DNA of 64,000 nucleotides from Thozetella sp. PMI_491 (taxonomy: Eukaryota > Ascomycota > Sordariomycetes > Chaetosphaeriales > Chaetosphaeriaceae), in the NCBI GenBank assembly GCA_021432635.1, contig MU270112.1, positions 23,002-87,001 of the forward strand, given 5' to 3'. Made by a program: the position numbers and the translations under genes. Positions 14,701 to 26,832 of the stretch are shown here, piece by piece; position 1 is the first letter of the stretch; each line of letters begins with the position of its first letter. The notes under the pieces are model-generated. The model had not been told where the DNA came from. It ran no database searches and saw only the letters and a program-made list of their open reading frames with translations.

Positions 14701-17243
14701 CAAGGCACCGGCAGCGTAGGCTGCTGCTATTTCGCCAGACGAGTGACCGATAACGCAGGATGCCTGAATGCCCCAGGTCGCAAGCAAGTCAACCAGTGCG
14801 ACTTGGAGGGCAGTACAGGCTGCCTGGCTGACAGCTGGATCGTTTATGTTGGATTCGCTTTCTTCCAAAGAGAGTTCCTCTTGCATCAAATGTTAGCGAG
14901 AAAAGCGAACACTGCACTCGGAGCGAACCACGCACCTAGGAGATCCCATGGGCTTCCTAGTCGTCTGAGATAGACACCACTCTCTTCAAGACTGTCCCTG
15001 AAGGCTGGGTAAATGAGGAGATCACGTCCCATCCCATGCCACTGGGCTCCCTGCCCAGTAAAAACAAAGCCAATCTTGGGTGGAGTACTCCTCCGACTAT
15101 TCCGAACCGTCTTGACAACGTCTGGCAATCGGCGAACAAGCTCATCCAGAGAAGCGGCTACGGCGAAACCCTTCCAGGAGAACATGGTACGCTTCGAAGC
15201 AAGGGTATAGGCCAGATCAGCAAGGACTTCTTCCTCGTTGACATCGCAGAGACTGGAGAGGTGTTGGCTATACGTTTCGCTGGCTCTTTTGACTCCCGAC
15301 TCGTCGAAGGAGGAGAAGACAAAAACTTTACCTGCCGAGGCAGGGTTTGGCGATGTTTCTAGTTTTGCTTCCTTTGGCGCGCGGCCATCGCTGTCGGTAT
15401 AGGTCTCTGAGCCTAGGGATCTGGGCACAGGGCTACTCTGGGTGCTATTCAAGTCGCCATTTTGGTTTACTTGTGGATGACCGTTGTCGTGGACACCGCT
15501 TGAGGAGATGGCGTGGCGGTCATTATTGCTGTCGACATGGTTTTCCGGCTCCGGAGTCATACCTGATCCATTGCGGAGAACTGCGCCAGCCACCGGAGGT
15601 TGGGATACTGAACGGTGATGGCCGAGCAAGTTGTTAGCTCGCAGAAAGTTGTAGGCGTCGTCTATAACAACATGTGCGTTTGTTCCGCCGAATCCGAAAG
15701 AGTTGACCGAGGCTCTGCGGACAGCTAGGTCCGGAAAAGACGTGGGCTCTGTCGGGAACTGCAGCACATTCCGTGAGCTATGCGTTGAAACAGACGACAG
15801 GCATGTAAGAATGGAACGCTCAGCCTCACCTTGAGGTTCCATTTCTCCGGAGTTATCTTGGGGTTGATCTCTTCGAAGTTGATGTTCGGAGGTATCAGGC
15901 CCTTTTCGAGAACCAGGACAGATTTGATCACGCCGGCAACCCCGGAAGCTCCTTCGAGGTGGCCAATGTTAGACTTGATGGCACCGACATAGAGCGGGCC
16001 GTTCGTCTTTCGCTCGCTCCAGGCGGATGCGATCGCCCCCGCCTCGATCGGATCGCCCTGCGCTGTTCCTGTCCCGTGGGCCTCGACATAGCTCGTGAGG
16101 GAGAGGTCAAGCCCTGCTGAGTCGTAGACGGACCGGACTAGCTTCTCCTGGGCGTGTTTGCTCGGCAGCGTCATACCAGGCGTCCTGCCGTCCTGGTTTA
16201 TGCCCGTCGAGCGTATTACACCCCGGATGCAGTCCCCATCCCGCAGCGCGTCATGGAGCGGCTTGAGGACGACCACACCGACACCTTCTCCCCGCGAGTA
16301 GCCGTTTGCGCGGTGGTCAAAACTGTAGCACTTTCCGTCCGGGGACAGGAAGCCCAGAGTGCTCATGCGGTACAATGCCTGCGGATGTTCGATAACGTTG
16401 ACGCCGCCAACGATGGACTAGACCCTGGTCAGCCAGCCGTCCGCGGGAATTCCCCCGATCGACGCTGCTCACCATAGTAGATGTTTTCTCCTTGAGGCTC
16501 TGGCAGGCGAGATGCACTGCTACCAAGCTGCTTGAGCAAGCGGTGTCCAGGGTTAAGCTCGGGCCCTTGAGGTCATAGAACCAGCTGACTCGATTCGATA
16601 AAATAGAATTCGAATTACCGGTCGGCGCATACTTGAGGGGCATCTCAGGGTCCATATTGATGATGCTGTGATAGTCGTTCGTGAATGCGCCTACGAATAC
16701 CGATGTCTCTGTCCCAGTTACCGAGTCGATTGAGATGCCAGCTGCGAGGGGAGATCAAGCTGAATGAGCCCATAGCACCGGAGAAAGCGAGAACAGGAAA
16801 GAATCTCACCATTTTCTAGAGCCTCGTACACGTTCTCCATGAGAAGTCGCTGCTGCGGATCCATAGCCAGCGCCTCCGTCTTTGTAATGTTGAAGAAAGG
16901 AGCATCGAACATGTGTCCGCTCTCCTTTAGGAAGTGGCCGTGCCTGCAGCTCATCTAAAAAGGGAAAACCCTGTTAGAGGTATTCTATGGATTTCTCTAA
17001 ACAAGGTAAACTCGAACTCACACTTCCCGCACGGGTAGGCTCTGGGTGGTAGTGGGCGTCGATGTTCATCTTGTGCTCAGGAAATTCGGTCCGAGCTGAA
17101 CGGCCATGCAGAAGCAAGTCCCAAAGTCTCGTGGTGCTTTCTGCTTCTTGGGGGAAGCGGCAGGCCATGCCTACGATGGCGACTGCATCCTTTGGCCTGA
17201 AGAGCAAGCCGCCATCCTGGCGGCAGTCGGCTGCAGAACTCAT
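8748..17243 (-). CDS. highly reducing type I polyketide synthase (KS-AT-DH-cMT-ER-KR-ACP)
   Basis: Iterative fungal HR-PKS that condenses malonyl-CoA units into a reduced, C-methylated chain on a cytosolic megasynthase. Eight exons join in frame to 2,672 residues: 17243-17022, 16954-16810, 16741-16473, 16417-15830, 15758-14936, 14879-10075, 10015-9695, 9593-8748. Introns are 55-101 bp with GT-AG ends. Domains and key residues: KS about 18-445 (C191 in DTACSSSL, H326 in VEAHGTGT, H365 in KSNIGH); AT from about 638 (S729 in GHSSG, H840); DH (H1076, D1277 in HPATMD); C-methyltransferase (LEIGAGTGG at 1558); ER (AAAGGVGQ near 2097); KR (GGLGGLG at 2305, S2433, Y2446); ACP (S2619 in GVDSL). All catalytic residues I checked are present, so full reduction and methylation are plausible. 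No thioesterase or reductase follows the ACP, so release must occur in trans, fitting the adjacent FSH1 hydrolase. The start is the ATG 21 codons before the [10 protein letters not shown] motif; an ATG 48 bp upstream is less likely. The product cannot be predicted. Confidence 0.95.
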
Positions 17244-18120
17244 GCTGTACAATGATCCGTTCTGATCAGTCGGTGGGGCTAAGAAGAGCACAGCACACCC
17301 CTAGACGCGGGGAGGAAAGCTGTAGATGTATGCGAGAAGAGATGAGCATGTGTCTACGATCTATCGAGCATAGGGAGGATAGTACAACTTTTCTAGGTTT
17401 CTTAACCCTTCCCCCCTCCCCCTCCCCCAACCAAGAATGAGTACGCAGGAATTTCACATGCAACCCATCCGAGGTTGATGTAACTTCACGAGCCCTGAAA
17501 ATCGCTTCACGCACGTTCTGACATAGCCACAAGGCAAGTTTCATTTAGTGGCTACACTGCCTAAATAATCCTTCCGCTCCGTCCCCTGACGCGGACTTTC
17601 CGCAACTACTCGACAGAAGGAGGCGACTTGCATCAGCTATTGGTCGACTTAGTCACTGGGCACGGATGGCTAGAAGCGGACCGACGAAGCAAATAGGGGG
17701 CAAGCCACTGTTGTTTCGTCCGATACAGAACCTAGTCTTCGCCAAGCAACTCCACATCAGCCCCTGGACGCCCTACACCGTCACCCGTTCGTCAGCGGCC
17801 TTACAGGACCGGGGGCTGCCTTGCTTAGCCTACAAGGGCTGTGCAGATGTGGCCTCCGGGGCCGCCAGCAAAGCTTCTTGCTCGGATATCCATGCCACTC
17901 TGAAAATTGTTGACCTCGCAAGGAGTGTGTGCCACTTGAAAAAGTTGTGCTCCGGCGTAGATGGCGTACGCGTGACATGGCCTGGGCACCTTTGTGCGTG
18001 TGCATGGGACAAATGAACGCTAATTTGGATCAGGTAACAGCGCCAGTATCAATAGCTAAGCTACTCCATGACTGGGGAACTATGTGTATATAGTGGTTGC
18101 TCTCTTGTATATGCTGCCAG
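17244..18120. promoter_or_regulatory. PKS upstream region
   Basis: The 877 bp between the hydrolase stop and the PKS start hold no supported gene and must carry the PKS promoter. On the plus strand, 17406-17428 is an almost pure C/T tract (a G/A tract on the PKS sense strand) about 165-185 bp before the ATG. Such pyrimidine/purine tracts are common in fungal promoters. I could not identify a specific regulator site. Confidence 0.45.
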
Positions 18121-19142
18121 CTACTGGCTAAGTTCTGCTGTCGACCTAATGAACCTAGCGATCTGTCGAATTTCATCATACCCCCGCGGAAAGTCGTGTT
18201 TGTGTATGTGGAAATACTCTTGCGCCAGGGCAGGGTCGCACAGGTTGTAAAGCTCCTCCCCATGCTCCGGAATGTCGTCAGGGCAACGCACGTGTAAAGT
18301 AGGGATATTGATCAGATTTCCGTCCAGCTGCGCATCTAACTTCGTCATCCCGAGCTTTCCGTCCGTCAGGATTGTCCTGCGGCCCCGTCCGTTATAGTTT
18401 ACCTCGGCCGGGAAGAGCCTTGTCTTGTGGAGCAGGGGGTTGGCCTTCATAGCATGGAGAAACCTCAAGGCCAGAGGCTGTTCGAGGTCGGGCATCACGG
18501 GCATGAGGGTCGACTTTTCCTCCTCGGCCATTTCCCAAATCCTGCTTGGCGTGGCTCCATTGAAGAAGATGGCGAAGCGGAATGGCCGAGCCGAAGGACT
18601 GCACTCGGGGTTGTCGAGAATGTGCCGAATTACCGTCTGCGCTGCGAGGGTCGCGCCTTGCGAGTATCCCAGTATGCCATCGTACGGCCCGTCGTCGCGC
18701 GCAATTTCGAGGACCTGTCGCTCCGTCTCGAGCACATCGGCAGCATCGAGCATGTTGAAGTAGCCCCAAAGCTGAGAGTTCGCGAACTGGTTCGTATGTA
18801 GAGACCAGTTGCCTTTACACCGTAGCTGTGATGAGTAGGCAGACCATAAGAATTGGTCTTGGAAGAAGAATATCTCCACTCACCCTCTACATGAGGCATC
18901 TGACCTTGCACAAAGTCAAATTCATAGTCATCCAGCAGGGACCGAAAGCCAGCTATGCAGGTCAGTTCACGATACCAGCCAGGGCGGGGACCAGAACAGA
19001 CCGGTCTGCATCTTGAAGATCTATGAACCCGATTCTAGTTAGCTTTGAGCCACTCTCGAAGAGCTCTGCGTGCCGGATCTAACGATCCAACCTTACTCAC
19101 ATCATTGTTGGATCCCCGCCCATGGAGGCAGAGGATCCTCAT
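18121..19142 (-). CDS. FSH1-family serine hydrolase, probable PKS-releasing thioesterase
   Basis: Alpha/beta hydrolase of the FSH1 (serine hydrolase) family, which includes LovG, the trans-acting hydrolase of lovastatin biosynthesis. Four exons (19142-19101, 19020-19002, 18952-18884, 18812-18121) join in frame to 273 residues; introns are 80, 49 and 71 bp. The start MRILCLHGRGSNND is the typical FSH1 N-terminus. The nucleophile is S94 in GYSQG; an acid is likely at D222 or D223 (CPDD) and the base at H249 in HKHDFPRG. There is no signal peptide, so the protein is probably cytosolic, where the PKS works. It lies directly upstream of the PKS on the same strand, and the PKS lacks its own release domain, so hydrolytic chain release is the likely role. 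This role is inferred from family and position. Exon 2 is only 19 bp, but both its junctions restore the family pattern. Confidence 0.9.
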
Positions 19143-21681
19143 TTCGATAGCACGAGTTGGTAATTTAGAAGACCGAAGAACCTTGTGAACTCGAGGGACT
19201 CGATCTCTGCAAGATGCGGCAGTGTCACAAATGGGTAGTATGGAGACACAATGTTGTCAAAATGTTGAAAAAAAACTTTGCCGTCGGGGGCGAGAACCGG
19301 GGCTAGGGTGTAAGAGAAGAGATGGCCAGTAGGGTAAGATTAGCCATAACCTTACCGGACAAGGTGCCGGGTATAACCGCTCATTGGGTTCAAATTAGCG
19401 TGGCACGACCAGGAAACTAAGATCAGGGGCTCAAGAGGGCTCTAAGCGTCTGACAAGGGATGGCTGCTACGATCGAGTTTGGCGATCGCCGGACCCGGCT
19501 GGAATAGCAAACAGATGTGGCGCTTTTACGTAGACCGTGCCACATCGGGCCTCAGACCCAGACACCCATGCCTTGAGGACCCCGCACCTTGCTCATATTG
19601 TAGATGCCGGCTCTGTACCAAACTAGCAAATGAAACCAGGCGTGGAGTGAATGCATGTCATCGATTTCGCCTGAGCTTTTAGTCATGTTTTTGTTTCTGG
19701 CTTGTTGATGATCGCCTGGGTCCTCAGCTTCTTACAATCCTAGCAAGGGTCGATGTGCCCAGGGGCTAGTGGCCCAGCCACTTGGAAACATCATGTCAAA
19801 TGCAAGCCAGGGTTGCCGAGTATAAGCCACGCGGCATAAGGTAGATTTGGCGGCGAACGACAAGTAGATCGACGCTGGAGAAAGCCTAGCGCTTTGACTA
19901 AAGTTCGGTTGGCTTTGGAAGCCCCGCTGTGTTACTGATCAGCAGCTGCATAACCCAGCCCTGTTTCTCGGGGTCGATCCGAACTTTCAGGGATAGCAGG
20001 CACCACAAAAACTTGATAGGTTCAAGTTACGTCCCATCGTCGTTACAGTTCACGCCCGTCGAGTCGCATCCATCAGTGATCTGTCATTTAGCTACGGCGT
20101 GAGAAAAATTCTGCCGAGGTTGAGCTCTCGGTTCAAGAGTCCGGGTCAGCCAGCCGGGGACGCTCCTCCACCACTCCTACTTTCTCCTTCTCAAAGGGTT
20201 TCAAACCCTTGAACATTCCCACGCAAGCTCTCTTGCTTCCATGGCGCGTCGGCAATCTGGTGATCATACTAGCTAGGTTATCATCAGGGGTACTGTGCCA
20301 GATCCGGTATAGCGTTGTATCTTTGTCCCTGGGCAAGACCCTCTTGGCGCCACGGCCTGACAGAGCACAGTAACAAGACGGAAAGCAGCCATATAGTATT
20401 CCGACCGAAGATGAGTACCGTCTTGACTCGCTCTACCTAGTTTAACGTGAGTCAGTCATGCATTGTATACACTGCATAGTTAACCAATGACTTCTAGATC
20501 GCTTAACCTCTTTTGTTTAACCCAGTAGGGGATGCAACGATAGGACCAGCATAAGTAAAAAAAAAGAAAAGTGATAGTGAAGCCAGAGTTTGTTCACGGC
20601 TCAGCCCCTCCCTTTCCCCGCTCTTCCGTCCCCGCACCCAAGTCCCCTCCGGCGGAGATCCGGGAACCGGCTCCTCTAGAGTCGGAGATGGTGCCTGCCG
20701 AGGATGCTGCTATAGGAGCAATGTTTAACCACAGGGCATTGTAGTGGATGTTCTCCACGCAGCCACATAGAAACTACTTCAGAAGGCCGTAAGCTGCTAG
20801 TCTCGGCAGAGCTAGGCGTTTCACGTCGAGCCGGCCGTATCTCTTGTCTAGATCTAGTACAGGGTTTGTAGGGATTAGTGGCCACATGGCAGTTGTTTCG
20901 AGTCGGATCTCGCATCCGACCGTTTTATTTACCATCTATTTCGTCTGGCGTATTGCCCAGAGAAGATGATATCAATATGCGACACGGTCGGTTCGAGCCG
21001 GCTGCACAGCCACCAGGTCTTCCGGGCTCGCTAAGCTACCAGTCCCTCAACTCGCTGAATCTCCTGCGCCTCTGTGTCGTTTCAAGAGGGCTTCTACCGC
21101 ACCTGGCTGTTGGCTTTTAGCTTCTTAGCTCCCTAGAGCACCAGTCCCTAAGCTCTGTGAATCACCTGCGCCTCGATTTCGTTTCAAGAAGGCTTTTGCC
21201 GTAGCTGCCTGTTGGCTACCCATGCATGCGTGTGAAAAGGCAAACTAGGCGCCCGTCTGCGACTCTAGCCGAGTCTTACGCCGGCTATCGAGGCCATATC
21301 CGCCGATCATATCTGGCTGTGATAATTTTGGTTAGAATTTTGGCAGGGCGCAAATCGCACTGGGAGGTAGGTGCACTGTAGCATGTACTATGTGCGCCCA
21401 ATTTTTTAAAGAAATTTTTTCGGCATTGCAAGCGCATGTGCCGCCTATAGTCAAGAATGGTAGCGCCCAAGAGGAGCATAGGCGTCTATCCATTCGACGT
21501 TACCTATGGCTATAATTCAAGATCTAGGAGTCGACAGGCGGTGATAATTATGTCCAGCATATGGTGAACACAGACTCGGCCGAAATAAGCCACTATGAAG
21601 CGTGAGTTATGCGAGGGATTGGGAGCTAGAATAATCCTGTTGGGCTCTCGAATGTCATCAAACACAAAGCAACCACATGTG
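19143..21681. other. gene-free spacer between hydrolase and MFS gene
   Basis: About 2.5 kb of normal composition with only short, unsupported open frames on both strands. I found no zinc-cluster transcription factor, P450 or other pathway gene here. It contains the hydrolase promoter at its left end and an imperfect 102-bp tandem duplication at 21039-21218. Confidence 0.5.
21039..21218. repeat. imperfect tandem duplication, period 102 bp
   Basis: Two copies start with 'ccagtccct' at 21039 and 21141. They share a GAATC-CTGCGCCTC segment, a GTTTCAAGA-GGCTT segment and a CTGTTGGCT end. Copies differ by scattered substitutions, many of them transitions. No function is evident. Confidence 0.65.
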
Positions 21682-24065
21682 CTATGCCCTCCTTATTTGC
21701 TGCTCCGCCAAAGCTTGTTGAATCCACACCGACGTCAGCGCCGAACTGGTTGAAAGCCTCCTTAGATTCATCTCGGTCCTGCCCTCGACCCGTACCCTGT
21801 TCTCGGTCACGATTAGGCGCTTGTACGGGACCAAAGCAGTCAATATTGCACAGCTAATGGCACAACCAAGCCCAAAGAGGAATGTGATGTGTACGGAATC
21901 GAGCAACACCTGTAGGATAGGCGGTATGAATTCTTGCGGGACACTAGACAAGGTCTTGGTCGGATCGGATAGGACGGCGAATTTTACGTTCAACGGAACA
22001 TCGAGCGCCGTGAGGCCCCCAATCAAGTTCCGATTGAACAGCGCGCTTGAAATGGGAAGGGATAAGGTTCTGTGAAAGTATTCAGTAACCGCGATCCGGC
22101 TCCCGAGCGTGCTTCGACTTACGCTCCCAGCAATGAACTCATGAACAGCAATCCATTGGCTATCGCATGGTCCTTCTCGTCCAGTTGAATGTGGCAAGGC
22201 GCGACATTTGCCAGTGTGATGAAGCCCACTCCTGCCCCCAAGGTAGCCTCAAATAAAGCTCGTGAGACGGGGCTGGTCGTCGCGTTGATCGAGGAGACGA
22301 AGAAAGAGCCAACCACGAAGACGACTCCCCCAACAGTGAAGAAGGGGTTGTAGTAATGGACGTAAGAAACAGCGACGCCGACCAATATCGCCGCGAGACT
22401 GACCGCGATGACGTAAGGGAGAAGGCTCAAAGCACTTTCTTGCGCACTCTCCCCAATAACTGACTTTAACAATAAGGTTAGACTGCTGACGAGGCTAGAG
22501 CGGGTCTAGGCGTCTACATACCTGGAAGAAGACGGAGAGAAAGAAGACGAAGTCGATGAAGCCCGCGAACAAGAAGAATAGAATTAGGCAGCATGACCAC
22601 ACGGCCCTTTGGCGGAAGATCCTCTTTGGTACAAGGGAGAGATCAGCTCTGACGAAGGTCTCATGGATGGCGAAGATGGAAAACCCTGCCCCGGTCGCTA
22701 TGGCCAGGTATCTGCCGAAGGAGTCGAGCTCGAGACTAGTAGCCTGAAATTGGAGCAAAGTGATCAGGCAACACAGGCTGCCAGTCAATGTAACGGCACC
22801 GATCGGGTCCAGTCGCTTGATCTTCTCCTGGTTGGGCAGTTGAAAGAGGGCCGTTCGGGGGGTCTCCTTCGGGAACACCGAGAGGACGACGAGGATCGCA
22901 CCGAGAGCGATGGGCACGTTGACCCAAAATGCCCACCGCCAACTGAATTTGTCGGCTATGACCCCGCCTAGAACCGGCCCGGCCACCGTGCAGCCGCCTT
23001 TTGGGTGTAAGTATTACCGCAGCCTGCGGCCCTTCGAATGATAGAGAGCCGGGGGGTTGAGCGGGAGCTCACCCATGACGAAAGCCCCTGCAGCTTCGAG
23101 GAAGGTCCGCTGCTTCCGCGGGGATGACAATCCGACGATCCTCATTGAACCGTTGATGACGCCGGCAGCGCCAGCTCCAGCAATTGCTCGCCCTGCGATA
23201 AACATCGCGGAGCTGACGGTCGTAGCGCACAAAATGGAGCCGACTGGGGCCAGGGGGCAGCCGCGGAGAGAAAAGTCAGAATTATTGTTCAATGCAACGA
23301 AAGACAGTTGCCCAAGACAACGACTTACTCAGTAGTACCATCAGGGACAAGAGAAATAGCCACTTAACTTTCCAGAGCGAGTAGCATTTCCCAAATACGG
23401 GCATCAGAACAGTGAGTGGCAGAAAGTAAGCGGATGCATACCACCCAATGTCCTGTGGAGCATGGAATTCGGAGATGAGGATGGGTATGATGGTAGCTAG
23501 AGTCGTCAGCCGAGGGGCACAAGGCAAGGAGGGCAAGTATTCGGAGATAGTAGATTCAAGCCCACCAATAATCGTATCATCCAAGACAACCTGCAGGATA
23601 GTGAGCGGGGATTCCCTCGGTGTGGGTGGAAAGGACGGAAATGCAGACCACAATGTACGGCAAAGCCCCGCTCAGCAGGAGGAGAAACCATGCCCAACCC
23701 GTGGGATAGGTGATGGACTGGCTGTCCAAGTTGTCGCCCAGGTGCTGCTCATTCGCTGGTACTTTCCCGTAAATCTGGGTGAAGAAGCCCAAGCAGCCGC
23801 GTGCCTTCTTCGTCCTGCTATTGACCATCGGTACGACGGAGCGGGCGCCAGCGCTCCCCGTCGGTGAGCTGGAGGACTTTTCCTGCAGGATATACTTTTC
23901 CCGTGGCGTATAGTTCTCCCAGCTGTACCGCGGAAGCCTCGGGGGTGGCGCCTGGTGCAGCCGAGAGTAGACGGTCATGGGTCGAGGAAAATTCGTACGC
24001 TCAGCAAGTTGGGCACCTCTTGCGCCGTCGCCTGAAGCGACGTGAGATTTCTTGTCGCGGCCCAT
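21682..24065 (-). CDS. MFS transporter, DHA2-like (14-helix) efflux pump
   Basis: Proton-coupled exporter of the major facilitator superfamily in the plasma membrane. Seven exons (24065-23649, 23590-23566, 23496-23329, 23243-23073, 22997-22522, 22463-22123, 22069-21682) join in frame to 661 residues; introns are 53-85 bp. A hydrophilic N-terminus of about 115 residues precedes the first membrane segment. Family marks are VVLDDTIIA at 140-148 (motif D1), DIGWYASAYF after helix 2, GRAIAGAGAAG in helix 4 and the antiporter motif C with VAGPVLGG at 265-272, followed by SWRWAFWVNVP. The length and helix pattern fit the DHA2 drug/toxin exporters. Exon 2 is just 25 bp, but skipping it would lose motif D1. 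Placed two genes from the PKS on the same strand, it is a good candidate for product export or self-protection; its substrate is not known. Confidence 0.9.
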
Positions 24066-25210
24066 CTCTGCGATCCGACCAGCTTTAGTGTGCTTGACGA
24101 CAAGTCTCGCTCGGGGAGGGGCCCGCCTTGAATGATTCGTCCTCTTTCAAGCCGAGAAATGAGCGCCAGCGCAGCGTGCATCGCCCGTGGCGGGGATGAG
24201 CAACCGCACTGTAGGCTTAGATATAGGGTCGGCGGCAAGGTTCTCGGCCACACCAGGCTAGTGTGAGTTTCATGCGTCCCACTGGTCTGGTGTATGCACT
24301 CGGTTAGTCCGCCTCTTCAACCCCAGCCGCTGGCCCTAGCCCCTCTGCATCCGAAACCGTATCCAGCCTTGACCACAGCACATCCTCGGCTTACAGGTTG
24401 CCCAGAGAGTCCCCACCTCTTCTCCCAATGCCAAAATGCCTTGCTAATTTCATGTGAATTTGAAAGCGATGCTTTCGTTGAGATATCTGTTCGCCTTGCG
24501 ACCGGCTCAGTATAGTTCCGATTGTGCGCCTCGTCGTGAGCTGAAACACTGCGGTCATGTTCGGTCGGGGGTTTTCCTTGCGGAGCGGCGTGCCTTTCTT
24601 GAGAAACTACTTGGATGAGAGTGACATAGGGTCAAAAGAATGGTTTGTGGCCATGGCGGAAAGGCCTGGGCCATAATTTCCGGCCGGTTTGGGGAGTAAC
24701 AGGTTACCAAGAAACTTCTACTGGTGAGAAACCCTGCTCCCTAGTAGGCCAGACTGGCTTGCCTCATCCGGTAGATTCGTGTTGCCTCTATCCAAGTCTT
24801 GTGGTACCAAAACACAACTGGTCCCGGCACGAGAAGCATTTTTGATGGCCGGCCCCGAGCTCGGAAGATGGGCAAGAGAAGCAGCAAAATATCGTGAATA
24901 GCGCAGCTACCACCCAACATTCTGGCTTAACCGCAAGAACCTAGACGACGATAGCTCACCATATCAAAACAGAAGCTCAACAATCAAGGGAAACGCCATG
25001 CTCTGCATGAAGTTAGATATTGTAGCAGTTAGATCCAGTCCAATGCCCTTGTCAACAAATTTCCCGCCGTAGCTACCATACAAAATGACATCTCCAGTCT
25101 TGTTTTCTGTTCGAAAGCTCCCTCTTTTACCAATCGCCATTAAAATCTGGATGCGCATCAAGCGCGTTTCTGCGTGGCTCGGCTAGCCGGGGGCAAGAAA
25201 CACTCCATGA
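24066..25210. other. spacer between cutinase 3' end and MFS start
   Basis: About 1.1 kb without a supported gene. It must hold the MFS promoter at its left end and the cutinase 3' flank at its right end. I see no clear operator or repeat. Confidence 0.45.
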
Positions 25211-26037
25211 TCAGCCGACCATCTTGGCGACGAAGGCGCCAGCTTGTGGCGAGTCAAATCCGTACGTTAGATGGGCTGGGAGGATCAGGTCCCCGTTCGT
25301 ACAAATGTTGTCGTCAGGGTGACAAATGACAAGGGTCTTGCTCTCGGCCCCTGTGACAGGAGTCTGGCTCTTCGGGTCTCCAAAAATGACCACAGAGTTG
25401 ACTGAGGCCATGCCTGCGGCACCGACTGTATTCGCTGTGTTGTGAACAACCTGGCCGCCTTGCGAGTAACCGCCGAGGATGATCTTCGACTGCGGGCACG
25501 TCTGCTGGGTTTTTTGCAGGAATGATGTCCTGCGCAACCCGATGTTAGCAAAGTGTATAATGCAATGCCATCGTCGACTTACATGCTCTCGGTGCCGTCG
25601 GCTCCGCCACCGGAAAGATAACCCTGAATCGTAGCCGCATACTCAACTCCCTGAACGTTGAGAGATTTGCCGGGCACAGCGTTGTTGATGGCCTGGACAA
25701 GCTGGGGTCCCGCAAAAACACCCATATTGCCTGGCTCGGTAGTGCCTCTCGCGAAAATGAGGGTCATGTCGGCACATGGCTTGTTGGTGGCGATGTCGGT
25801 CTGGTTGATCTGGCCTCCTACGACTGGGGCAAGGAGGCCCTCCAAATTGGTCAGACCTCCGGCCGCACCGTCTACAAGGAGGTTGACTGGCGGAAGACTG
25901 GTGATGATGGCCAGGAAAGGGTTAAGAGGATTTGTCTGTCGGCCGATCAGCTCAGTTGGGCCGCGTACGGGAAGAGCCAGGACCAGGCTGGTCAGGTCAG
26001 CGAACGAGACAAGCGCAGTGCCTGCGAAGACTCTCAT
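25211..26037 (-). CDS. secreted cutinase-family esterase (CE5 type)
   Basis: Serine esterase of the cutinase/acetylxylan esterase family, normally secreted to attack cutin or other esters. Two exons (26037-25583 and 25529-25211, intron 53 bp, phase 2) give 257 residues. An N-terminal hydrophobic stretch (FADLTSLVLALPV) suggests a signal peptide ending near residue 22-26. The triad is visible: S174 in GGYSQGG, D225 in HPDDNIC and H238 in HLTYG. Four cysteines (C88, C163, C221, C228) match the two cutinase disulfides, and ARGTTEPG at 96-103 matches the conserved first strand and oxyanion region. It is somewhat longer than typical cutinases because of a 60-residue glycine- and leucine-rich linker before the core. 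It diverges from the acyltransferase gene with a shared 795-bp promoter region. It could be an ordinary virulence or nutrition enzyme rather than a pathway member. Confidence 0.92.
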
Positions 26038-26832
26038 TGTGACTTAGAAAATACGACTAGATTCAGTGATTTGAGAATAGGTTTTCTTTTCTTCGTTCGT
26101 GCATGAAGCAGAGAGCGCGTGAGAACGGACGAGAGTTGAAGGTTTATTATTATGCCTCAAGATCTACCGCATATGTGAAGTCTGTCAAGAACCGTCTCCC
26201 TCTTCCGGCGCCTCAAACCCTGAAATCCTGGGCACCAAATCATTGGCCGTTCAGGGTGAGGAAGGACCATATGCTCTCGTCCAAGCCACCCAACCATTTC
26301 CGGAAAACTACACGGAGACGATTCGGGTGAAAGGGTGACTCGACGTAGGCTGCCAGCCACACGTCGGTTAGCCTCTCCCTTACAGTGTGCCGGGCAATCA
26401 GATCACGCATTATGATCTGTGCCCTATATCTGGGGGGCGGATGTTGTCCCCAAGGTTTGGGGCTCAGCATAATCGTGTGTCAGTTCGCGGCGTGATTGGC
26501 CACTGTCGCCAGGGTTGTGAGGACAAGGATCTTGAGACAGCGCCTAAGCCTTTCAGGCCCTTCCAAGTGCTGCACCTAGGCCTTCCTCGTTGCACATCCT
26601 TGGGGACCAGAGAGGACAATGTGACCCCGCCGATTGAGGCAGGGGTTCCACTTAGTCCGTCACTCCTCCCGGCTGGATTGGACATTTAAGCCTTGAGCAC
26701 CTTTCCGGCCTTGTTTTGATGCAGTCGTGCCCAGCCACAGGCGTCTTGTCTACATTCTGTATTCCACCGAGGTTGCGCGTGCTGCACGTGAAAGCCTTTC
26801 CTTTCTCCCCGCCCATTTCGTTTCAGGGCAAG
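26038..26832. promoter_or_regulatory. divergent promoter region, cutinase and acyltransferase
   Basis: 795 bp between two divergently transcribed genes, so both promoters lie here. If the acyltransferase starts at the earlier ATG (26719) the region shrinks to 681 bp. No specific binding motif is claimed. Confidence 0.5.

Noticed and set aside
19479-19682. 67-codon plus-strand frame in the hydrolase-MFS spacer
   Set aside because: No motif, no conserved pattern and no neighbouring exon; treated as non-coding.
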